Shown piece after piece: positions 33,763 through 41,362 of a DNA stretch of 50,405 nt (the first letter of the stretch is position 1; each line of letters begins with the position of its first letter). The position numbers and the translations under genes were made by a program. The notes under the pieces are model-generated. The model was not told the DNA's origin. It made no database searches and was given only the letters and a program-made list of their open reading frames with translations. The DNA is from Fibrobacter sp. (lineage in GTDB: Bacteria > Fibrobacterota > Fibrobacteria > Fibrobacterales > Fibrobacteraceae): positions 1 to 50,405 of the forward strand of contig JAFXLS010000154.1 of the NCBI GenBank assembly GCA_017530965.1, read 5' to 3'.

Positions 33763-35424
33763 ATAAAAAAATCACTTTTTCTGCTAGTTCCGGCAGCTTT
33801 TGGCATGTTGACGCTGAGTGCTTGCTTTGACGAGTCGTCGACATCGGGTTCTTCGGAATCAAACAAGAGCGCTTGTTTGCTCAATCCTTCCGAAACGGGG
33901 CTCGAAATTACCTGTAATAACGAAAGCTACGGCTTCCTTAAGACTTCGTCTGCTGGTGTGTATGGCTCCTGCGGTGCCGAAGCTTTAAGAGACGATTCCG
34001 GGTTCAAGCTGGTTTGCGGCGGTGATTCTGTCGGTGTCGTGTATAATGGTAAGGCTGGCCGTAATGGTGTGAACGGTGATAATGGCTTAAATGGCCAGAA
34101 TGGTGAAAACGGTACTTCCTGCGAAGCCAAGAAGGTTGAAAGCGGCTTTGAACTGTTCTGTGGCGAAAAAAAGGTTGGCTTGATTCCGAACGGACATTCC
34201 TGTACGGTTTCCAAAACAGACGGAGCTTCCGTGATTAGTTGTGAAGACGGAACCGAGGCCACCGTTTTGAACGGCATTAACGGAAAGAATGGTACTAACG
34301 GCATCAATGGAACGAGTTGTACAACGAGTTCTTTAAAGTCGTCTGATCTTAATGGTACATATGCTACTATCACCTGCGGAACGACGACTGTTAAAATTTA
34401 TGATGGTGCCAAGGGTGAGCAGGGCGAACAGGGTGAACCTGGTGAAAACTGCACTGTTTCCAAGAACACGACGACGGGCGTGACGACCATTACCTGCGGT
34501 GACGATGTGGCTAAGGTATATGATGGTGAAAATGGTGCTGCCGGTAAGAATGGTGACAACTGCTCGATCGAGGACAATGGCGATGGTACTGCAACCATTA
34601 CCTGCGGTACTGGAACAAGTGCAACGACCTATACTGTGAAAGATGGTGCCGCTGGTGAAAATGGTGCTGCCGGTAAGAATGGCGACAACTGCTCTATTGC
34701 AGACAATGGCGATGGCACTGCAACCATTACCTGTGGTACTGGAACAAGTGCAACGGAATACGTTGTGAATGATGGTGCCAAGGGTGATGTTGGTTATAGT
34801 TGCTCTGCCACAAGTGCTGTTGGATATTCGATCATTTCTTGCCAGATCGATGTGGAAGATGACAATCCGGTTTTCAAAGAGGACACTGTTCTTGCTGCCG
34901 GCTATGCCAAGTGCCTTGATGCAGAAAATGCTGTGACGGGTATCTACAACACCTTGACTCAACAATGCGATGCCGGCGTTATTGCTCCGTTCAATTGTGG
35001 CTCGACCATGATTGATGAAGACGTGCAGTTCTGCGAAAATGGTAAGGCTTATAATAAAAATGATTATTTGACCGCTGCAACGACTTATCCGAAGACAACC
35101 TATGGTAAGTGTGATGACGATGAATCCGATCCGGAAAACGTGGTTGTTGGCGAATACTATTTGAAGGCTTCTCAATATTGCGTGGGTACGGTTGCTACTG
35201 AAAAGTATCAGGAATGTGGCGGCCTCCTCTATAATGCTACAACGCATTTCTGCGAAGGGACTTCTCTGTATGCTCTTTGTGGCGGTTTAACTTATAATCC
35301 GACTACTGAATTCTGTGCTGCTGATGCCAAGTACGAAAAGTGCGGCGGAGCAACCTATGATCCTGCAACGCAGGAATGCGACACGACGGATCCCGAGAAT
35401 CCGAGTGTTAAGGATAAAGAATAA
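33763..35424 (+). CDS. Lipoprotein with collagen-like stalks and Cys-bracketed modules, apparent AUA start
   Basis: Function unknown; predicted outer-surface lipoprotein. No ATG, GTG or TTG lies between the upstream stop (33739) and ATG 33805, which would cut the signal peptide. Reading from ATA 33763, six bases after GAGG, gives a complete lipoprotein signal: KKSLFLLVPAAFG, then LSAC with the lipidated Cys. Nine modules follow, each with two Cys flanking a predicted hairpin (for example NCSI ... ITCG). They are separated by Gly-x-x stretches rich in Asn-Gly, plus GEQGEQGEPGE. Modules seven and eight are a recent 129-bp tandem duplication. The last ~200 residues hold Cys-rich CGG-x-x-Y-x-P-x-T-x-x-x-C repeats. 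It heads a three-gene lipoprotein cluster. AUA initiation, a start mutation or a base error are all possible. Confidence 0.75.
   Translation: MKKSLFLLVPAAFGMLTLSACFDESSTSGSSESNKSACLLNPSETGLEITCNNESYGFLKTSSAGVYGSCGAEALRDDSGFKLVCGGDSVGVVYNGKAGRNGVNGDNGLNGQNGENGTSCEAKKVESGFELFCGEKKVGLIPNGHSCTVSKTDGASVISCEDGTEATVLNGINGKNGTNGINGTSCTTSSLKSSDLNGTYATITCGTTTVKIYDGAKGEQGEQGEPGENCTVSKNTTTGVTTITCGDDVAKVYDGENGAAGKNGDNCSIEDNGDGTATITCGTGTSATTYTVKDGAAGENGAAGKNGDNCSIADNGDGTATITCGTGTSATEYVVNDGAKGDVGYSCSATSAVGYSIISCQIDVEDDNPVFKEDTVLAAGYAKCLDAENAVTGIYNTLTQQCDAGVIAPFNCGSTMIDEDVQFCENGKAYNKNDYLTAATTYPKTTYGKCDDDESDPENVVVGEYYLKASQYCVGTVATEKYQECGGLLYNATTHFCEGTSLYALCGGLTYNPTTEFCAADAKYEKCGGATYDPATQECDTTDPENPSVKDKE
34531..34788 (+). 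repeat. 129-bp in-frame tandem duplication in the collagen-like lipoprotein gene
   Basis: Two adjacent copies (34531-34659 and 34660-34788) each encode 43 residues: a Gly-x-x segment followed by the Cys-hairpin module. They differ at only a modest number of positions, which points to recent unit gain and possible length variation between strains. Confidence 0.8.
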
Positions 35425-35471
35425 CCCTAGCATAATGGCAAAAGAATTTTAAAACAGGAGTAAATCAACTT

Positions 35472-37475
35472 ATGAAACTCAAACTCGCATTTGGAATCGC
35501 ATCTGCCGCTATGCTGCTTAGTGCTTGCGGCGATGATACCGTTACAAACATTACGGACGAAGCAAAGTCCAAGGGCACAATCACGCTCAAGGTCGTGGAT
35601 AACAGCACGGGCCTTGCCATTGATTCTGCAGAAGTCTATTCTCTCATCGATGCCGAAACGGAATATACGGACTCGGTGGGTGTCACCACTTGGACGAAAA
35701 ACGCCATCGGTGATTACGAATACACCATTGTCAAAGCTGGTTATGCAACCCGTACGTATACGGCCCTGCTTCAGGAAAATAGCCAGGGCGATGTCGCTCG
35801 TGTAGAAGACCGTATCGAAATCATTCCCATGTACAAGGAAGGCGTTTCGGTTAAGGGTACGGTGTTGCTGAAGGATCCTCAGAACGGTAACCTTTCTGCA
35901 GCAAAGAACGTGAAGGTCGTTCTCTCTTACGATAACACCTTCATCGTTCCGTCTGAAATTACTACCGTGACCGATACTTCGGGCGTGTATGAATTCAAGA
36001 ACCTTGCCGAAGGCCTTGCCTATTCTGTTAAGGTTCCTCAGGTGTCTGTAGATGACAAGACCTACGCTTCTGAAGAACGTAAGGCGGTCAACTCTGAACT
36101 CCGCAACGGCGAACAGCGCGTTCTTGAACCGGTGACCATGTCCATTGTGGGCCTGACTCCGGAACTCATCAAGGATAACCTGCAGACCCTTGAAACCGAT
36201 GACAATGTGAAGCTTTCCTTCTCGACGGCCTTGTTGGCGGACTCCGTGTCTACGGCATGGAAGGTCTACAAGGGCGCTTACAACTACATTGTTGACGAAT
36301 ATGATGTGGTTTACCCTGATCTCGTTATCGGTAGCAATACGGAAGTGCTGGTCACCGCATCTTTGGATGACGATGACAGAACCGTGGTAATCAAGCCTGT
36401 TTCTGAAAAGTGGACCAAGCTTGCAACCTATACGGTTGTGGGTACTGTGTACACCAACGAAGGCAAGAGCGTTCGTATTACCAAGAAGTTCGTGCCGGGT
36501 AGCACCGTTTCTAGACCCGATTTGATCAAGGGCCTGGTTGCCGAAGACTACTATGGCCGTTATGTCGCATTGCGCTGGACTAAGGGCGAAAACGAAGTCA
36601 AGGGCTACAAGGTGTTCTTCCAGACGAGCGAATCCGCTGACTTTGAAGAATACAAGGCTTGGAGCACCGGAGAACTTCCCATAGACTCTACTTCTTGCAA
36701 GAAAGAAACGAACGTGATGAGTTGCGTGCAGTACGAAGATTTCGGTAGCTCTGACCGCCAAGAAACCAATTACAATTACTTCTGGTATACGGATTCTTCC
36801 AGGACTGAAGTGACTTCAATGGATAATTATGACTCCTATGAGTATACCTTCACTTGGACAAAGGCTGCGGATTCTGCTGTTTGCACAGTTCCGTATTCAA
36901 CAGGGTCTTATACAGACTGTGAAGAATATAGCTTGTATGGGTATAATACGACATCTAGGCCTGTGTATGATGATGATGGTTTCCGCGTTGCAACTGATTA
37001 CATATGGCGCTTTAATAAGACCCTTGACGAACCGGTGACCTGTACTTCGAAGATCTACAGCTATTCCAGCACGGCTAATGAATGCTATGAAGTATATGCC
37101 CAGATTGGAACGGCTCCGACAACTACGACACATTACTATGTAACGGCTTACACGGATTCCGTGTCCTGCACAACTAAGTATGATCAGACTATGTATATGA
37201 ATGACTCGAAGTGTGCTAACAATGCAGATAAGTATGGCGCATACGACCGCTCCAGTATTGATCATAACTACTACTGGTACAGAGAATACGCTTCCATTAA
37301 GCCCACCGCCGAAAGTGACCGCGCCTTTGTCTCTACGTCAAGCGTGATTCGCTCCGGTACGGAATGGGTCAAGTTCATTGTGCTCCCGTACGTGATTGTG
37401 GACGGCGATACGGTTACGGCTGACGCTGTTGCTGCAACTCCGAGCAAGTTCGAAGTTAAAACGGAAAAAGAATAA
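35472..37475 (+). CDS. Lipoprotein with carboxypeptidase-regulatory-like domains and a Cys/Tyr-rich insertion
   Basis: Function unknown. The 667-residue protein has a lipoprotein signal (residues 1-18, LLSAC). A first beta domain (TITLKVVDNSTGLAIDSAEVYS) and a second, related domain (VSVKGTVLLKD ... DTSGVYEFKNLAEGLAYSVKVP) both look like carboxypeptidase regulatory / CNA-B-like folds. An Ig-like segment and a fibronectin III-like domain (VALRWTKGENEVKGYKVFFQTS) follow. That last domain is interrupted by about 210 residues with repeated Cys pairs and many Tyr (about 400-625), absent from the next gene's paralogous product. It starts 47 bases after the collagen-like lipoprotein gene, with CAGGAG upstream, and is probably cotranscribed. 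Confidence 0.8.
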   Translation: MKLKLAFGIASAAMLLSACGDDTVTNITDEAKSKGTITLKVVDNSTGLAIDSAEVYSLIDAETEYTDSVGVTTWTKNAIGDYEYTIVKAGYATRTYTALLQENSQGDVARVEDRIEIIPMYKEGVSVKGTVLLKDPQNGNLSAAKNVKVVLSYDNTFIVPSEITTVTDTSGVYEFKNLAEGLAYSVKVPQVSVDDKTYASEERKAVNSELRNGEQRVLEPVTMSIVGLTPELIKDNLQTLETDDNVKLSFSTALLADSVSTAWKVYKGAYNYIVDEYDVVYPDLVIGSNTEVLVTASLDDDDRTVVIKPVSEKWTKLATYTVVGTVYTNEGKSVRITKKFVPGSTVSRPDLIKGLVAEDYYGRYVALRWTKGENEVKGYKVFFQTSESADFEEYKAWSTGELPIDSTSCKKETNVMSCVQYEDFGSSDRQETNYNYFWYTDSSRTEVTSMDNYDSYEYTFTWTKAADSAVCTVPYSTGSYTDCEEYSLYGYNTTSRPVYDDDGFRVATDYIWRFNKTLDEPVTCTSKIYSYSSTANECYEVYAQIGTAPTTTTHYYVTAYTDSVSCTTKYDQTMYMNDSKCANNADKYGAYDRSSIDHNYYWYREYASIKPTAESDRAFVSTSSVIRSGTEWVKFIVLPYVIVDGDTVTADAVAATPSKFEVKTEKE

Positions 37476-37498
37476 GCGACTAATCAATAGGTAACAAC

Positions 37499-38854
37499 AT
37501 GAATAAAAAGGTTTTAATTCTTTTATCGTCTGCCACCGTATTGATGACGGGTTGCATGGAAGATGAAGTTGTCAATGCAACTGATGAAGCCAAGACTAAT
37601 TCTACAATCACGATGAAGATTGTGGATTCCAAGTCTGGTCTCCCGATTGATTCGGCTGTGGTTTATTCGGAACTGGATCAGGATACGCTCTATTCTGATT
37701 CCATGGGCGTTGTCACATGGGAAAAGAATGCTATCGGTGATTACCGCTACATCGTTTCTAAAGAAGGCTATGCTCACCAGATTGCAAATATCTCTATCGA
37801 AGAATCCGGCAAGGGCAACACTGCCCGCGTGGCCGACAGAATTCTGCAGGTGGATTTGCATAAGGAAGGCGTGACCGTTAACGGAACCGTTCTTCTGAAG
37901 GATACCAAGACTGACAACTTGACTGCCGCTTCCAAGATTCCGGTGGTCATCAAGTATGTCAACGGAGAAGTCTATCCGTCTGAAATCAAGACGACCACCG
38001 ATGCTTCCGGCGTGTTCTCCTTCAAGAACCTTGCCGAAAACTGCGACTACCAGATTGTGGTTCCGCAGGCAGAAATCGATGGCCAGACCTATGAGGCTCG
38101 CAACGCTGATGAACTGGTTGTGGGTGGCCTTCGCGCCGGTGAAGTTCGTAGCATGAACCAGATCACCATGGAAGTGGTTGGTCTGCTTCCGGAACTGATC
38201 CGTACGAATTTCGCTACCCTGGATACCATTGACGAAGATGCCGATATTTTCCTCACCTTCTCGACGGATCTTGTGGAAGATTCTGTTGAAAATGCCTGGT
38301 CGGTTTACAAGGGTGGAATCGCCAATGTAGAAGCAGGCCGCTGCGAAGGTGGTGCCCAGGTGTTGGTTGCTTCGGGACTTGACCGTGATGGTAGAACTGT
38401 CATGATCAATTCCGTTTCCAACAAGTGGAACCGTTCCACCTATTGCCTTGAAGGTTCCGTTTATACGAAGGAAGGTCGTTCCAAGAAGCTGGCTGTGAAC
38501 TTTACGCCGGGTTCTCTTTCTGGCCGTCCCTCTAACGTTACAAAGATTACCTTCGACGATACGGAAAATAAGCTTTCTTGGACGGTGTACAAGAACGAAA
38601 TTGCCGGTCTTTCTGGCTATAAGATCTTCTATAGGACAGATCGTATGGCAGATGCCCTTGAATTCAGGGATGTTACCGACAGCAGAACCACCGAAATCAA
38701 TATCAATCTTTACGACAGCCGCTTCGAAGACGCAACTCGCGTATACTTCTACGTGCTGCCCTATGCCGAAATTAACGGTAAGATTGTGACTTCTGACGTG
38801 GGTGATGAAGATCTCCTGACGAAGAAGGTGGACCTCGTTACTGGCGATGAGTAA
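37499..38854 (+). CDS. Paralogous lipoprotein with carboxypeptidase-regulatory-like domains
   Basis: Function unknown. The 451-residue protein has a lipoprotein signal with lipobox VLMTGC. It is clearly homologous to the preceding gene product along its length. Shared blocks include ITMKIVDSKSGLPIDSAVVYS, GVTVNGTVLLKD, TDASGVFSFKNLAENCDYQIVVPQ, the VGLLPELIRTN segment and the fibronectin III-like end (LSWTVYKNEIAGLSGYKIFYRTD). It lacks the Cys/Tyr-rich insertion. It begins 23 bases after the previous stop with AGGT upstream and is followed by a strong terminator, so it is the last gene of the lipoprotein cluster. Tandem duplication followed by divergence is inferred. Confidence 0.82.
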   Translation: MNKKVLILLSSATVLMTGCMEDEVVNATDEAKTNSTITMKIVDSKSGLPIDSAVVYSELDQDTLYSDSMGVVTWEKNAIGDYRYIVSKEGYAHQIANISIEESGKGNTARVADRILQVDLHKEGVTVNGTVLLKDTKTDNLTAASKIPVVIKYVNGEVYPSEIKTTTDASGVFSFKNLAENCDYQIVVPQAEIDGQTYEARNADELVVGGLRAGEVRSMNQITMEVVGLLPELIRTNFATLDTIDEDADIFLTFSTDLVEDSVENAWSVYKGGIANVEAGRCEGGAQVLVASGLDRDGRTVMINSVSNKWNRSTYCLEGSVYTKEGRSKKLAVNFTPGSLSGRPSNVTKITFDDTENKLSWTVYKNEIAGLSGYKIFYRTDRMADALEFRDVTDSRTTEININLYDSRFEDATRVYFYVLPYAEINGKIVTSDVGDEDLLTKKVDLVTGDE

Positions 38855-38873
38855 TTCAAGATAGGTTTAAATA

Positions 38874-38903
38874 AAAGGGCGAGGCTTATGCCTCGCCCTT
38901 TCT
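38874..38903. terminator. Terminator after the lipoprotein cluster
   Basis: A perfect 12-bp GC-rich stem (38874-38885 with 38890-38901) with the loop TTAT and A/T runs on both sides. Confidence 0.85.
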
Positions 38904-38921
38904 GTATAATCTGTATATAAA

Positions 38922-38949
38922 AGAAATCCGGTCGATGGACCGGATTTCT
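38922..38949 (-). terminator. Terminator for the minus-strand GH5 gene
   Basis: A perfect 12-bp stem (38922-38933 with 38938-38949), loop of four, with a short T-rich run on the minus strand. A second GC-rich inverted repeat, ATCCCGGC with GCCGGGAT, lies between it and the GH5 stop codon. Confidence 0.75.
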
Positions 38950-39006
38950 CTGCTTTGTCAAGCATCCCGGCGAGACACTCCAACCTGCCGGGATTCCACA
39001 CGAAAC

Positions 39007-41097
39007 TTACTTCAGAATCACCTTCTGGATGAATTTCTGGCTGCCCTGCTTAACCATGAGCATTGCCGGACCGCGGTAGTCGCTGGAAAGTTCCACGCGG
39101 TTCAGACCCTTGCTTGCGGTGAAGTTCTGCTGGGCGATTACCTGGCCGAGGCTATTGAGGAGCATTGCCTTGGCCGGTGCCGTAGTGGCCGCGCTGAAGG
39201 AGGCGGTGACCATACCCGGCTGTACATTGACGAGCATCTTGGAGGCTGCGACGATGGGCTTGGCCGTGATGGCGGAGGTTCCGCTGATGGCGACGATCTT
39301 GCCGCTGGCGGTGCCTTCTGTAGACGGCTTCTTGTCAAAGTCATCGATGATTTCGGTAGAACCGTCGGCCTTGATGCCCTTGATGTAGTCGATCGTGATT
39401 GTACCGGAAACCTGGGTGCCGTAGAGGTTAAGGCCAATGGCGTTCACCGAGTTGAGGCCCGTGGGAGTAGTACGGAAGTCGTCAAACATGATCTTGAAGG
39501 TCTGGAAAGAGGAGGTCAGTTCCTGATCGGCCTGTTTCAGGACGGAGGCATCAAACCAGTCCCAAGAGCTTCCAGTCATCATGAAGAGATCCATGGAGGT
39601 CCAGCCGTATGCGCCGCAGCCATCGCTTTCTCCGGTGCAGGGACCAGCGGAGGCTACGGAACCCTTCATGCTGATTTCAATGCCGACATAACCGGAAAGG
39701 TTCTTGCCGTTGGCAAAATTGATGCGGAGAGTTCCCGTTTCGCTGGAGTCAGAAGTTGCAGACGTGTAGGTGATTTCGACGCCCTTGCCGGAGCCTTCGG
39801 CGATGTCCGGATTCTGGTTGACGATAGCATCGATGGAGTTGCCCGTGAGAGCGGCCAGGCCGTAAGCGTCGCGCATGGCGTTGAGTGTTTCGTAGTCGGT
39901 AATGTCACCCACGTTGCCGCCGAACTTGCTCACCTGGCGGCGAATAATGGTGAAGTTGCCGTCGCCTTCGTCACCGGTATCCCACACGCAAGGAACAAGG
40001 CCGTTTTTCTTTGCTGCGGCAGCCGTGTAGCCGTACCAAGCAGCGCGTGCGTTCAGGTGTGCCCTCAGCCTTTCACCGGTAAGGCCGAAACGCTTGACGG
40101 CGCCCATTTCGCCAATCACGACCGGGATGCCGTTGTTGTAGAAACGGCTCTTGAGGCCGCTGAACAATTCGTCGATGGAGCTCTTGGAACCGAGAGACGT
40201 GCCGGAGCATGTATGTGCGGCATCGTTACCCGGAGTCTGGTCTTCCCAGTAGTAGAATTCATTCATGGTTCCCCAATCGTATTTGGTGTCACCATCGGTC
40301 TTCAACGAGAACTGATACGGGTAGAAGTGAACTTCGGCCATGGTGTAACCTTCGCCGGCCGGGTCGGTGGGGTACATCGAGGCGAGGAGCGGAGACTTGT
40401 CGATTTCGGTACGCGGAGATTGCACGACCACGATACGGGTGGCGTTGTTGCCGCCGGTAGAGCGCACTGCCTTGAGGCAGGCTTCGTGGAACTGCTTGAG
40501 AACCTGCATACGGGTTTCATCGAATGCCCACTGGCCGTTATCGGAACCGCCATTCCACGGGTCGTTTACGCCCGGTTCGTTGGCAGAGGCGAAAATCAGG
40601 TGTTCGTCGTATTCGGCGAACTTGGTGGCAATCTGCTTCCAGTAGTTTTCCTGCTTGGCAGCAACCTCTGCTGCAGAACTGGTAATGGTCTCGTCCTTGG
40701 CGTAACCCGTGCCGTCGAATACGCGGTCTTCGAGCCAGCCGTTATCCCAGTGGCTGTTCAGAATGGCGTACATGCCGTTGCCAATCACGAGATCGACAAC
40801 CGTCTTGACGGAGTCAAGCCAGCCGGCGTTGATGGTGCCGTTGGAGGCGTGGCTATCCCATGCGCAGGGAATACGCACGGTGGTAAAGCCTGCGTCCTTG
40901 ATGGCCTTCACGTAGGCTGCATCCGGGAAGGAGTTGCCCCAGGCCGTCGGGTTCCCCGGAACTTCCATCGTGTTGCCGATGTTGTAGCCGAGACCCATCT
41001 TGGGGTAAATTTCGGTTGCCTTGGGGAGGGCAAATGCTGCTGTGCTTGCAAACAGCGTCATGCCGCAGGCGATTCCGAAGAGTCCGTAAAGTTTCAT
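39007..41097 (-). CDS. GH5 endoglucanase with carbohydrate-binding module and C-terminal sorting domain
   Basis: Predicted secreted cellulase of 696 residues. It has a signal peptide (about 1-23) and a GH5 catalytic domain (about 27-400). That domain opens MGLGYNIGNTMEVPGNPTAWG and contains acid/base Glu174 in SANEPG and nucleophile Glu330 in VIGEMG. A beta-sandwich (about 420-590) has features of CBM11-like modules (TGTLRINFANGKNLSGYVGIEI ... WDWFDASV ... FKIMFDDF). The last ~80 residues (AMLLNSLGQVIAQQNF ... AMLMVKQGSQKFIQKVILK) resemble type IX secretion sorting domains. AAAGGAG lies eight bases before the ATG. It is clearly paralogous in the catalytic part to the neighbouring 41363-42913 gene, and both are on the minus strand with separate terminators. 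Confidence 0.92.
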   Translation of the reverse strand: MKLYGLFGIACGMTLFASTAAFALPKATEIYPKMGLGYNIGNTMEVPGNPTAWGNSFPDAAYVKAIKDAGFTTVRIPCAWDSHASNGTINAGWLDSVKTVVDLVIGNGMYAILNSHWDNGWLEDRVFDGTGYAKDETITSSAAEVAAKQENYWKQIATKFAEYDEHLIFASANEPGVNDPWNGGSDNGQWAFDETRMQVLKQFHEACLKAVRSTGGNNATRIVVVQSPRTEIDKSPLLASMYPTDPAGEGYTMAEVHFYPYQFSLKTDGDTKYDWGTMNEFYYWEDQTPGNDAAHTCSGTSLGSKSSIDELFSGLKSRFYNNGIPVVIGEMGAVKRFGLTGERLRAHLNARAAWYGYTAAAAKKNGLVPCVWDTGDEGDGNFTIIRRQVSKFGGNVGDITDYETLNAMRDAYGLAALTGNSIDAIVNQNPDIAEGSGKGVEITYTSATSDSSETGTLRINFANGKNLSGYVGIEISMKGSVASAGPCTGESDGCGAYGWTSMDLFMMTGSSWDWFDASVLKQADQELTSSFQTFKIMFDDFRTTPTGLNSVNAIGLNLYGTQVSGTITIDYIKGIKADGSTEIIDDFDKKPSTEGTASGKIVAISGTSAITAKPIVAASKMLVNVQPGMVTASFSAATTAPAKAMLLNSLGQVIAQQNFTASKGLNRVELSSDYRGPAMLMVKQGSQKFIQKVILK

Positions 41098-41300
41098 TTT
41101 ATGCTCCTTTTGGGTTGCACCCTTTATTTAGGCTTAGAAAACCAAACATTTTTGTCTTTGTATTGAAATTAAATTCTAAAAGGGGTGCCGTAAATAAAAA
41201 TGTCCCTTGGACGAAAATATGTGGTGATAAATTCTCAACGGCTACAACAGTGCCTTTTTAGGGCGAAAATCGTGAAAAAATGGCAAAATTGAGCAAAAAA

Positions 41301-41322
41301 TCCCGATTTTGAAAAATCGGGA
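41301..41322 (-). terminator. Terminator for the second minus-strand GH5 gene
   Basis: A 10-bp perfect stem (41301-41310 with 41313-41322). On the minus strand it is followed by six T. It lies 41 bases after the stop codon at 41363 and separates the two GH5 genes. Confidence 0.8.
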
Positions 41323-41362
41323 AATATTATATATGGGGGTGTTGAGATTTTGAAAGCGCGTT

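Noticed and set aside
38935..41166. 743-codon plus-strand open frame opposite the GH5 gene
   Set aside because: It is antisense to a clearly real cellulase gene, has no recognisable domain and no ribosome site. Long shadows are expected opposite codon-biased genes.
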